Positions 9,735 to 17,511 of a stretch of 64,000 bases of DNA are shown piece by piece; position 1 is the first letter of the stretch, and each line of letters opens with the position of its first letter. The stretch comes from Chitinophaga niabensis (lineage in GTDB: Bacteria > Bacteroidota > Bacteroidia > Chitinophagales > Chitinophagaceae). Made by a program: the position numbers and the translations under genes. The notes beneath the pieces are model-generated. The model was not told the DNA's origin, ran no database searches, and worked only from the letters and a program-made list of their open reading frames with translations. Location: NCBI RefSeq assembly GCF_900129465.1, contig NZ_FSRA01000001.1:558001-622000 (forward strand), read 5' to 3'.

Positions 9735-11696
9735 ATGAGGAATAAATTCCATATACCTGTTTGCCTGCTGTTGTTTGTTCCCTTTGCGGTACATGCACAG
9801 CAGGATACTTTGCCTGAAGTGGTAGTGCGTTCCTATCTTTCGAAAGAATCCCTCATTAGGATACCTACTGCCACCAGTATTTTAAGCGGTACACAGTTGC
9901 AGCAGCAGCAAGGATATTCACTTGTTCCTGCATTTAACACCGTACCGGGTATCCGTATGGAAGAGCGGTCTCCCGGCAGTTACCGCCTTTCTATGCGCGG
10001 AAGTTTACTGCGTTCTACCTTCGGTATCCGCAATATTAAAATATACATGGATGAAATACCGCTGACAGATGCCGGCGGTAACGCTTATCTCAACCTGCTG
10101 GACCCCGGAGCAATAACAGATGCAGAAGTATTAAAAGGGCCGGATGGCAGCCTTTTTGGCGCTAACTCAGGGGGAGTGATCAGGCTGGGTGTTTTTGATC
10201 CACCGGGGGATAGTTCCCTGCGTATCAGGCTGCAGGGAGGCAGTTATGGTTTGTTCCATTCATCTGCCGGTTACAGCAAACAGCTGGATAACTATCGCCT
10301 GCAGCTTTTTATGGGATACCAGCGTGCAGATGGATATCGCCAGAACAGTGCGTTGAAAAGGACCTATGCCCAAACTGCACAGCAATGGGAATACAGGCCG
10401 GGTTACAATTTAAAGCTCCTGGCTTTTTATACGGATATGGCTTACCGTACACCTGGCGGCCTTACGCTGGACCAAAGCAATGCCAATCCCCGTGCTGCAA
10501 GAGCACAGGCCCTCACACAAAAGGCAGCTATTTATAACCGTACATTCCAGGGAGGCCTGGTACATGAAGCACGGTTTTCTGCAAGATGGAAACATACCAT
10601 TGCCGTATTCGGTGCAAACACCCATTTTGAAAATCCTTTCATCACCAATTATGAAGCGCGGGATGAAAACACCGCAGGCTTCCGCACATTCCTGGAATGG
10701 CAGAACGCGGATCGTCCTTTCCGCCTTAAGTTCAATGTGGGGATGGAATGGCAGCAGACCGGCTCAGATATTGCCAACTATGGCAACCGGCAGGGCGTAA
10801 GGGATACCTTGCAGGTGAGGGACAATATTCATGCAGGTCAGCATTTTTACTTTGCGCGTTTTTCTGTACAATCCGCCCGCAGCCTGCTGGAAGGTGCAGC
10901 CAGCATAAACTATTATCACTTTGTATTTGACCGTAACGGGCGCACAAGCGTGGAGTTTTCTCCTGTACTCATGCCCCGGTTATCTTATTCCTATAAACTG
11001 GAAGACGATCTGTCGCTACGTGTAACCCTGAGCCGTGGCTATTCTCCGCCTGCGGTAGCAGAAGTGCGTGCATCGAATAATGTATTCAATACTTCCCTGC
11101 GCCCGGAAACAGGATGGAACTATGAAACGGGATTGCGTTTCCTGCCCCGGGCAGGGCGTTACATGCTGGATGTGGCATTATTTCATTACCGCATGCAAAA
11201 TGCCATTGTGAGAAAACTGGATACCCAGGGAGAGGAGTTTTTCGATAATGCCGGCGGAACAAGGCAAACAGGGCTGGAAGTACAAGGTTCCCTTTGGCTG
11301 GGACATAAGGTGGAAGTACGCACCGCTTATACTTTAAGTCTTTTTAAATTTGAAAATTATAAAGACTATTCCGGTAATAAAATGACCGGCGTTCCGCAGC
11401 ATGTGGTAGTGAGCAGCGTAGTATGGCATTTGCCATATGCTTTCTCCCTCTTTGCACAACACAATTTTACAGGCAGTATTCCTTTGGACGATGCCAACAG
11501 CATCTACGCAAGATCCTATCATCTTGTGCAGGGGAAAATAAGCTGGCAGCGCTCCCGCATCACTTTACAGGGAGGCGTGGATAACCTGTTGAATGTACGG
11601 TACAGCCTGGGGAATGATCTGAATGCGCTGGGCGGCCGGTATTTTAATCCGGCACCCGGCAGAAATTATTTTGCCACGGCATTGTTCAGGATCTGA
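9735..11696 (+). CDS. TonB-dependent outer-membrane receptor
   Basis: 653 residues. A signal peptide (MRNKFHIPVCLLLFVPFAVHAQQ) leads directly into DTLPEVVVRSYLSKES, a TonB-box-like start, then a plug domain (LVPAFNTVPGIRMEERSPGSYRLSMRG ... VLKGPDGSLFGANSGGVIRL) and a 22-strand-type barrel ending GRYFNPAPGRNYFATALFRI. There is no carboxypeptidase-D-like N-terminal domain and no SusD partner, so it resembles siderophore/metal/cofactor receptors more than SusC. Given its place after the sugar permease and PQQ-type gene, the ligand may be a cofactor or carbohydrate; this is inference. Downstream is an imperfect copy of its C-terminal coding motif. Confidence 0.92.
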   Translation: MRNKFHIPVCLLLFVPFAVHAQQDTLPEVVVRSYLSKESLIRIPTATSILSGTQLQQQQGYSLVPAFNTVPGIRMEERSPGSYRLSMRGSLLRSTFGIRNIKIYMDEIPLTDAGGNAYLNLLDPGAITDAEVLKGPDGSLFGANSGGVIRLGVFDPPGDSSLRIRLQGGSYGLFHSSAGYSKQLDNYRLQLFMGYQRADGYRQNSALKRTYAQTAQQWEYRPGYNLKLLAFYTDMAYRTPGGLTLDQSNANPRAARAQALTQKAAIYNRTFQGGLVHEARFSARWKHTIAVFGANTHFENPFITNYEARDENTAGFRTFLEWQNADRPFRLKFNVGMEWQQTGSDIANYGNRQGVRDTLQVRDNIHAGQHFYFARFSVQSARSLLEGAASINYYHFVFDRNGRTSVEFSPVLMPRLSYSYKLEDDLSLRVTLSRGYSPPAVAEVRASNNVFNTSLRPETGWNYETGLRFLPRAGRYMLDVALFHYRMQNAIVRKLDTQGEEFFDNAGGTRQTGLEVQGSLWLGHKVEVRTAYTLSLFKFENYKDYSGNKMTGVPQHVVVSSVVWHLPYAFSLFAQHNFTGSIPLDDANSIYARSYHLVQGKISWQRSRITLQGGVDNLLNVRYSLGNDLNALGGRYFNPAPGRNYFATALFRI

Positions 11697-11729
11697 GATG
11701 CATAAACCGGTGCCCGGCAGGAATTACTT
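11649..11729 (+). repeat. imperfect direct repeat of the receptor C-terminal motif
   Basis: A 23-base segment at 11649-11671 (coding PAPGRNYF) recurs at 11707-11729, just after the receptor's stop, with 19 of 23 bases identical. The second copy lies in a 20-codon open frame (ATG at 11698, stop at 11758-11760) starting MHKPVPGRNYL. It may be a remnant of another receptor gene's 3' end or a local duplication. Confidence 0.55.
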
Positions 11730-11762
11730 ACACCATGTAATTCACCATGGAAGAAGGTAAAC

Positions 11763-12365
11763 CTACATTTTCCTTTTGATCCCGCAGCCAACGGAAGCAC
11801 TGGAAGTTACTTCCACCGCTTTGCCTGTAAGTATGGCATTCATGGCATTATGAAGGTACTTCTGGGATACATCTGCAGCGCTGCCGGGATTATCATCAAT
11901 AGCACCTTTATAGACCAATACAGCGTCTTTATTGAATAAATAACATTCAGGCGTACGGTCTGCTGCAAAAGCATCCGCTATTTCGTTGTTCTTATCTACC
12001 GTGTAATACCAGGCGTAACTTTGTTTTTTGGCATAGCTCTGCATGGCTGCATAGGAATCCCCGCCATCACGTTCCGCTTCATTGGAATTGATCAGGATCA
12101 CCCCGATGTTATTCTTCAGCGCGAAGTGGCAGATCTCGCGTGTGCGTTCCTGGTTGCGTGCTACATAAGGGCATGTATTGCAGCTAAACATCACCAGTAA
12201 TCCATTGCTTTTTTTTGCATCGTTCAGTGAGATCTCTTTACCGGTAACATCTTTCATTTTGATGTCCGGTTTCGGCATTTTGGAGCCGACTTCCAGTGCA
12301 TCCGGTAAACGGAATGCAGCCAGCCATACAGTAGCAACAAGCAGTAAAACGAATTGCTTTTTCAT
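11763..12365 (-). CDS. thioredoxin/AhpC-TSA-like exported redoxin
   Basis: 200 residues. N-terminal hydrophobic signal MKKQFVLLLVATVWLAAFRLPDA, then a redoxin fold: EVGSKMPKPDIKMKDVTGKEISL (peroxiredoxin-like beta-hairpin), LLVMFSCNTCPYVARNQERT with a CxxC pair in CNTCPY, and TPECYLFNKDAVLVYKGAIDD with the cis-Pro region. This is the AhpC/TSA-like subgroup annotated as thioredoxin family protein, working in the periplasm on disulfides or peroxides. The exact substrate is unknown. The C-terminus is basic (CGIKRKM). It is convergent with the receptor gene. Confidence 0.88.
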   Translation of the reverse strand: MKKQFVLLLVATVWLAAFRLPDALEVGSKMPKPDIKMKDVTGKEISLNDAKKSNGLLVMFSCNTCPYVARNQERTREICHFALKNNIGVILINSNEAERDGGDSYAAMQSYAKKQSYAWYYTVDKNNEIADAFAADRTPECYLFNKDAVLVYKGAIDDNPGSAADVSQKYLHNAMNAILTGKAVEVTSSASVGCGIKRKM

Positions 12366-12466
12366 AGGCTCAATTTTTAGGTCCGTATGTAAATTAAGCT
12401 ATTTTATACGCATTTAAAAGCCGTTCATCATGAATTAGATATTTTCAAACGGACTTGTTTAAATTG

Positions 12467-13432
12467 TCATGAAAGGCCTTGTACTTCAGGGTTTTCAGCC
12501 GTACGTTCACTGGCTATTTCCCTTAATGTGCTGATGCTTGTATTCAATTCAAAACCAATGAGAAGGATGAATGAATTGAAGTAAACTACTAACATGATCA
12601 CCAGGATAGTTCCGATGGAACCATAGATCTTATTGTATTGCGCAAAATTGGTGACGTAGAAAGAAAATCCTAATGTTACCACTATCATGGAAATAGTGGC
12701 AAAAGTTGAGCCGGCAGAGATGAATTTCCATTTTTTCTTAGTGGCTGGTCCAAAACGATAGATCACGGAAATGATGGAAAAGAACAACAACACGATCAGT
12801 GTCCATCTTACCAGACCAATAATGAACTGGGAGAAAGAATCACGGATGTTCAATTCCTGCATGATCAGTTTTAAGATAGCACCCTGTGTGATGATCAGCG
12901 CAACAGTGACCAGTAAAAGCAACACCAGGAAGATGGTTAGTTTTAATGCAGTAAGGCGCGTTTGCCACCAGGCACGCTGGTTAAAACCGGGCAGCATTTT
13001 ATCAAAAGAATTCAGCATCCCCATCACACCGTTGGAAGAATAATAGAAGCTGAGGATGAATGAAAAAGACAATAAAGTATTCCGCTGCGTATAGAGGAAA
13101 TCATGGATCATATCCCTCACTATAATATAACTGCTATAGTTAGGTGTGAGAGATTCTGCAAGATCATACAACGTTGGTTCTATATTCTGCAAAGGAATAT
13201 AAGGAACGAGGGTAAGTATAAAAATGAAGAAAGGAGGAATAGCCAGCAGGAAGTTGAAAGACATGGCTGCAGCCCGTTCTGCCAGGCTTTCCCGCGCAGT
13301 TTCTTTCAGGAAAAAGACGATGACATCATATAAGGGTATCCTGTCGAATCCGGGCAACACCAGGCTTTTACTTTTCCTGATCACCCAGCTTACAGGTTTC
13401 GAATCAAGTATTAATTTTTCAATGTCGATCAT
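12467..13432 (-). CDS. YihY/BrkB-family inner-membrane protein
   Basis: 321 residues with about six membrane helices. The ETARESLAERAAAMSFNFLLAIPPFFIFILTL segment is characteristic of the YihY/virulence factor BrkB family, as are YYSSNGVMGMLNSFDKMLPGFNQRAWWQTRL and YRFGPATKKKWKFISAGSTFATISMI. The family is widespread in inner membranes; early claims that it is RNase BN are considered wrong, and its function is unknown. It is at the end of the minus-strand run containing mltG and secG. Confidence 0.92.
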   Translation of the reverse strand: MIDIEKLILDSKPVSWVIRKSKSLVLPGFDRIPLYDVIVFFLKETARESLAERAAAMSFNFLLAIPPFFIFILTLVPYIPLQNIEPTLYDLAESLTPNYSSYIIVRDMIHDFLYTQRNTLLSFSFILSFYYSSNGVMGMLNSFDKMLPGFNQRAWWQTRLTALKLTIFLVLLLLVTVALIITQGAILKLIMQELNIRDSFSQFIIGLVRWTLIVLLFFSIISVIYRFGPATKKKWKFISAGSTFATISMIVVTLGFSFYVTNFAQYNKIYGSIGTILVIMLVVYFNSFILLIGFELNTSISTLREIASERTAENPEVQGLS

Positions 13433-13472
13433 CAGGGCATTGTTGAACCGGGGTAAAAGTACTGAAAGTTGC

Positions 13473-14522
13473 TTACTTTATTCCCCTTGCATTCAATGCT
13501 TTCTGATAAGCTCTCGCATTATCCATGTGATCTTTGTAATTGGTAGCAAACGCATGATAGCCGCTGAAATCCCATTTTGCGCAGAAGTAGAGATAATCAG
13601 ACACTACAGGCGTTAATACGGCGTCTATCGACCTGGCAGAGGGTGTGCAGATAGGGCCGGGAGGCAGGCCGCTATAACGGTATGTGTTATACGGAGAATC
13701 AAATTCTGTATGAGCGCCCCAGATCCTTTTTAAAGCAAAGTTCTTTAATGCAAATTTAACGGTGGGGTCGGCTCCCAGTTTCATGCCAGTACGTAAACGG
13801 TTCAGATATACGCTGGCAATAACAGGTTTTTCATCGTTCTTATTGGTTTCTTCTTCTACAATGGAAGCGAGTGTAGTAACCTCTGCAGGGCTTAATCCTA
13901 AAGCCTGCGCTTTGGCTTTGCGGCTTTCATTCCAGAAAATATTATAAGCGCTTTCCAGTTTGTCAAATACTTTACCGGCACTGGTGTTCCAGTAGAATTC
14001 ATAAGTATTGGGCATAACGGCACACATCACGGTATTGGTATCCAGGCCAAACTGCCGGAGGTATACCTGGTCTTCTAAGATGGCTTTAAGGCTGGCAGAA
14101 TCTGCTTCCAGGTTGCCGGCAACAAGCCGGATGAAATCTTCTTTCAGGCGCAGTTTATTGATCACCAGTTTTACAGGAGATTGCCTGCCTGAACGCAGCA
14201 TGCGGATGATCTCCAGGTTACTCATTCCTTTCTTTATCTCATACCGGCCTGCTTTTACGCGGGCAGGATAATCCAGTCTTTTTGCCACGAGGTTGAAAGT
14301 GGCAGGAGAGCTGATAATACCTTGTTCCTGTAACCCTTCCAGTACATTCTGGTAATTGCTGCCGGTGGGGATGTAGAAGTATTTTTTATCGCCAAAGGAG
14401 CGGGTATTGGGGCCCATCAGCAGATAGGCGGCAAATACCAAAGCACCGGCCAGCAGACAGCCGATAACTACCGCGGTGCGGCGGATCCAGGGAGAGCGGT
14501 TATTCTTTACTTTGTTCTTCAT
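13473..14522 (-). CDS. mltG: endolytic murein transglycosylase MltG
   Basis: 349 residues: a short cytoplasmic basic tail, one membrane anchor (AVVIGCLLAGALVFAAYLLM), a LysM-like region (FYIPTGSNYQNVLEGLQEQGIISS), then the YceG domain. The catalytic Glu is in LASIVEEETNKNDEKPVIASVYLNRL, followed by the family signature GMKLGADPTVKFAL and SPYNTYRYSGLPPGPICTPS. MltG cleaves nascent glycan strands and ends their synthesis. Length is typical. It is separated from secG by a minus-strand hairpin terminator. Confidence 0.95.
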   Translation of the reverse strand: MKNKVKNNRSPWIRRTAVVIGCLLAGALVFAAYLLMGPNTRSFGDKKYFYIPTGSNYQNVLEGLQEQGIISSPATFNLVAKRLDYPARVKAGRYEIKKGMSNLEIIRMLRSGRQSPVKLVINKLRLKEDFIRLVAGNLEADSASLKAILEDQVYLRQFGLDTNTVMCAVMPNTYEFYWNTSAGKVFDKLESAYNIFWNESRKAKAQALGLSPAEVTTLASIVEEETNKNDEKPVIASVYLNRLRTGMKLGADPTVKFALKNFALKRIWGAHTEFDSPYNTYRYSGLPPGPICTPSARSIDAVLTPVVSDYLYFCAKWDFSGYHAFATNYKDHMDNARAYQKALNARGIK

Positions 14523-14561
14523 GAATAAGATAGGGTATGGATATGATCATTCACACATGCG

Positions 14562-14592
14562 CACAAAAAACCCCGCTTTTAACGGCGAGGTT
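14562..14592 (-). terminator. terminator between secG and mltG
   Basis: Read on the minus strand, AACCTCGC pairs with GCGGGGTT (one G-T pair), followed by six T. It should end transcripts arriving from secG, implying mltG has its own promoter or depends on readthrough. Confidence 0.65.
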
Positions 14593-14622
14593 CCTGTAAA
14601 TATTATGATTTGTATAATATTA

Positions 14623-14982
14623 TTAGTTTGTCTTGGCCGGTGTTGTTGGCTGTGTTGGCTGCGGCAAAGGTGCTGTGTTTGATGGAGCGGGTACAGGAGC
14701 CGGAGCGCCTGCAGATTGCTCAATGGTGCTTTTGCCTTTTTGAATGGAACCAGCGCCTTTATTGACAAACATAGCGGAAGTGAGGCAGAGGATAGCGATG
14801 GCAGATGCCAGGATCCAGGTACCTTTTTCGAGAACGTCAGTGGTCTGACGCACGCCCATCACCTGGTTACCGAAACCGCCAAAAGAACCGGACAAGCCGC
14901 CGCCTTTGGGATTCTGTACCAGCACGAAGAAGCCCAGCAAAACACAGGCTACTACGATCAATATTCCAAAGAAAATCAACAT
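14623..14982 (-). CDS. secG: preprotein translocase subunit SecG
   Basis: 119 residues with two membrane helices (MLIFFGILIVVACVLLGFFVLVQ and WILASAIAILCLTSAMFV) around the cytoplasmic loop NPKGGGLSGSFGG, the SecG signature, and FGNQVMGVRQTTDVLEKGTW. The Ala/Pro/Thr-rich tail is typical of Bacteroidota SecG. It assists SecYEG protein export. Its start is eight bases from the stop of the acidic repeat protein gene, so they are probably cotranscribed. Confidence 0.95.
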   Translation of the reverse strand: MLIFFGILIVVACVLLGFFVLVQNPKGGGLSGSFGGFGNQVMGVRQTTDVLEKGTWILASAIAILCLTSAMFVNKGAGSIQKGKSTIEQSAGAPAPVPAPSNTAPLPQPTQPTTPAKTN

Positions 14983-14990
14983 ATTCGTTG

Positions 14991-16910
14991 CTATTTATTG
15001 TTGTCTGTTAGTAATTGTAATTCTTTGATCTTTTGCGCAAAATAAGCGTTTTTGTCGGGATTAAGCAAACTTAATTTTTGGTATACCACGATCGCTTTTG
15101 CGTGCTGGTGCTGGCGTACCCAGATCTCAGCCAGTGTTTCAGAGACGATATCGTCGTTCAGGGTAATGGACTCCATGGCCATTTTTTCCACTCTTTCAGA
15201 TACTTCCGGCTCATCGTCTTCATACAAACGGTGCATTTGCTGGTGATACCAGTCTTTTGTAGCTTTTCCTGCTATAAAGTTATCTTTCAGCTCCCGCAGC
15301 CAGTCTGTGAAGCTTCTCATTTCAGCCTGTGCTTTGTCGTTCATCATTTCTGCAGTATTCGGATCTTTCAGCTTTTTATAGGCAAAATAGTCTTCTGTAT
15401 ATAGTGGCTGGAAGGTGAGAACGGTCTCTTCTTCCGGTGTGTCTATCGGGTGGATGCGGATGGGGCCTTCTTCTCCGGTGCTTTCTTCAGCTGTATCATC
15501 CTCATCATCCGATATAATTGTTTGTTTATCAGTTGTTTCTGCGGCGGCAGGGATGGAGATGCCGGGGGCCGGTTGAGTGGTTTGAGCGGCTACAACGATG
15601 TCTTCTTCTTCTATTTCAGGCTCGTATTGAGGTATTTCTTCTTTTAATGCCTCATAATCAATGGCTACTATTTCATCCGGCGCGTCTGAGGTCCTTTCTG
15701 CTTCGAAGGCTTTTTCTTCTTTTATAGCTTCGTAATCAATGGCTACAACTTCATCCGGTTCGTTTGAAGTTCTTGCTTCTTCGAAGGCTTTTTCTGCTGT
15801 AATGGCTTCGTAATCAATGGCTACGATCTCGTCTGGTTCCTCTGCGGCAGGGGGGAGGGTTTCTTCTTCAGCAGTAAGTTGTTCTGCGGCAGTGATGGCT
15901 TCCTCGGTTTCCACTTCCGCAGCGGGGGAAAGTGTTTCCTCTGTTGCGGGGGGGGCTTCAGCAGGGATTACTTCTTCAGTTGCAGGTTCTTCTGCAGTGA
16001 TGGCTTCTGCGGTCTCCACTTCCGCGGCAGGGGAAAGTGTTTCCTCTGTTGCGGGGGGGGCTTCAGCAGGGATTACTTCTTCAGTTGCAGGTTCTTCTGC
16101 AGTGATGGCTTCTGCGGTCTCCACTTCCGCGGCAGGGGAAAGTGTTTCCTCTGTTGCGGGGTGTTCTTCAGCAGGGATTACTTCTTCCGCTACTGGTTCT
16201 TCTTCAGTGGCGATTGCTGTTGTGGTTTCCTCTTCTGAGAGTGTTTCTTCAGCTGAAGGGGCTTCTGTAGCGGTAACTGCTGCTTCTGCCAGCGATTCCT
16301 CTTCAGTGGCTATTTCTTCTTCTGCTGTAAGTTTTTCTTCTGCAGTTATTTCTTCTTGCTCTATAAGTTCTTCTTCTGCAATTATCGTTTCTTTATTTTC
16401 AAGTACCGGTTCTTCTTCGGTAAACTCATCTTCAATAACCAGTTCTTCATCCAGTGTTGACAGATCATCTACTTCATCTTCCGCAATTAATTTCTGTTCA
16501 ATAACCGGGTTTGCCTGCTGAGCCTGTTGAGCAGCCAATGCAGCATTAGCCCTGTCTTCTGCTTCTATTTCATCCAGTATCTGCTGGTCTTCTGCAGAGA
16601 TGGCATCTTCGGTTTCTTCTATATCAATAGCCGGAGGAATGGGCATTTCTGCTATTACCGGTGCTTCTTCAAAGAGGGCGATATCTGTGAGTAACTGATG
16701 TAAATGTTGCGGATTGCTGCTGTAAAGCTGGGCTTTTTTCAGCGTGGGGGCCGTCAGATCAGGACGTTGAATGTATTGTTTCTGCGCCAGCAACAGGCGT
16801 GCAGCCGCAAAATAAGGATATGTTTCTACCAGCCGTTCCAGTTCAGCCTGGTCCACGTGCCGGATATCCGGTTGGTTAAAAATATGGTGAATGATCCTGT
16901 TAGCGGTCAT
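14991..16910 (-). CDS. large acidic repeat protein with conserved ends (unknown function)
   Basis: 639 residues in three parts. The N-terminal ~100 residues (IIHHIFNQPDIRHVDQAELERLVETYPYFAAARLLLAQKQ) are helical and conserved in appearance. Residues ~100-500 are an extremely Glu/Ala/Thr-rich low-complexity region holding three near-identical 35-residue units and three 26-residue units with VAIDYEA cores. The C-terminal ~130 residues (MRSFTDWLRELKDNFI ... ETLAEIWVRQHQHAKAIVVYQKLSLLNPDKNAYFAQKIKEL) include a TPR-like helix pair. No signal peptide, so probably cytoplasmic. In Bacteroidota a TPR-type gene commonly sits between lptE and secG, which this fits; the repeat expansion is the local peculiarity. 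Function unknown. Confidence 0.85.
   Translation of the reverse strand: MTANRIIHHIFNQPDIRHVDQAELERLVETYPYFAAARLLLAQKQYIQRPDLTAPTLKKAQLYSSNPQHLHQLLTDIALFEEAPVIAEMPIPPAIDIEETEDAISAEDQQILDEIEAEDRANAALAAQQAQQANPVIEQKLIAEDEVDDLSTLDEELVIEDEFTEEEPVLENKETIIAEEELIEQEEITAEEKLTAEEEIATEEESLAEAAVTATEAPSAEETLSEEETTTAIATEEEPVAEEVIPAEEHPATEETLSPAAEVETAEAITAEEPATEEVIPAEAPPATEETLSPAAEVETAEAITAEEPATEEVIPAEAPPATEETLSPAAEVETEEAITAAEQLTAEEETLPPAAEEPDEIVAIDYEAITAEKAFEEARTSNEPDEVVAIDYEAIKEEKAFEAERTSDAPDEIVAIDYEALKEEIPQYEPEIEEEDIVVAAQTTQPAPGISIPAAAETTDKQTIISDDEDDTAEESTGEEGPIRIHPIDTPEEETVLTFQPLYTEDYFAYKKLKDPNTAEMMNDKAQAEMRSFTDWLRELKDNFIAGKATKDWYHQQMHRLYEDDEPEVSERVEKMAMESITLNDDIVSETLAEIWVRQHQHAKAIVVYQKLSLLNPDKNAYFAQKIKELQLLTDNNK
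15603..15836 (-). repeat. three 78-base coding repeats (VAIDYEA units)
   Basis: The sequence TAATCAATGGCTAC recurs at 15655, 15733 and 15811, exactly 78 bases apart, coding PDE[IV]VAIDYEA followed by an E/K-rich stretch. The copy nearest the C-terminus diverges in its second half. In-frame, so it lengthens the acidic protein by 26 residues per unit. Confidence 0.85.
15892..16206 (-). repeat. three near-identical 105-base coding repeats (Glu/Ala-rich)
   Basis: Units begin with GTGATGGCTTC or GTGATGGCTTCC at 15892, 15997 and 16102 and end at 16206. The first two differ at only a few bases; the third diverges near its end. Each codes a 35-residue Glu/Ala/Pro/Thr-rich unit. The high DNA identity implies recent expansion by slippage or unequal recombination. 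Confidence 0.92.
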
Positions 16911-16968
16911 GGGTGCTAAAATATGAAAATAAAACTTAAATCAAATAGCAGCGCGGCGATATCCGCTA

Positions 16969-17511
16969 TTACCAGTTTGCAAATGCCCTGTTAAAAACAT
17001 CATCCACAAGGTTCGGTACAATTTCTTCCAGCAGGCGGGGCTCTACTTCAGTGACAGTTTTACCGGCATCGAAATCCGCAGAGCGGGAGAAGGACTGGCT
17101 CGTAAATCCTTTTTTATCTCCGATCCTTTTAATGAAAGTAATATTAATTGTAATGGTCAAACGGGCAGAAGCAGGCTTGTCCACATCCGTTACCGCGGCA
17201 TTCGAAACAGAATACCCGGTGATAGTGCCTTTGAATTCATAATCCGCATTCTGATCATTTGTTTGCGTCAGGCGGGTTTGTGCCAGGATCTTTGTCCGCA
17301 GCTTTTCCGTTACCTTCTGGCTTAATTGCGGGTTATTCTGCGGGGCGCGGTTTTCTATAAAACGTACCAATACCGTTTTCGCCTCGGGATCAATACTGGC
17401 ACCATTGGCCGAGTATTTTATAGAACATCCCCCCAAAATCAGCCACAGGCTTATGCTTACAAGAAATGAAATCGTTCTGACCATAGGTTGGCGGATAGCG
17501 TATTTATTCAT
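16969..17511 (-). CDS. lptE: LptE-like LPS-assembly lipoprotein
   Basis: 180 residues. A hydrophobic signal ends in LWLILGGCS, a lipobox with Cys29 (Cys20 if Met10 at 17484 is the true start). The mature part follows the LptE pattern: CSIKYSANGASID, a strand-helix-strand core (KTVLVRFIENRAPQNNPQLSQKVTEKLRTKILAQTRL), DYEFKGTITGYSVSNAAV and LLEEIVPNLVDDVFNRAFANW. LptE plugs the LptD barrel that inserts lipopolysaccharide into the outer membrane. The first ATG overlaps the stop of the sigma-54 activator gene by eight bases, suggesting coupled translation. Confidence 0.88.
   Translation of the reverse strand: MNKYAIRQPMVRTISFLVSISLWLILGGCSIKYSANGASIDPEAKTVLVRFIENRAPQNNPQLSQKVTEKLRTKILAQTRLTQTNDQNADYEFKGTITGYSVSNAAVTDVDKPASARLTITINITFIKRIGDKKGFTSQSFSRSADFDAGKTVTEVEPRLLEEIVPNLVDDVFNRAFANW

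Noticed and set aside
9735-11696. SusC-type receptor
   Set aside because: It lacks the N-terminal carboxypeptidase-D domain and has no SusD neighbour.
12467-13432. Ribonuclease BN
   Set aside because: The YihY family was once labelled so, but it is a multi-pass membrane protein with no nuclease motif.
15892-16206. Possible CRISPR array (regular repeats)
   Set aside because: The repeats are 105 bases long with no unique spacers and are in-frame coding units.
15817-16521. Long Ser/Ala/Val-rich open frame on the plus strand
   Set aside because: It is the antisense of the Glu/Ala-rich repeats; composition is an artefact of the repeats and it has no protein-like features.
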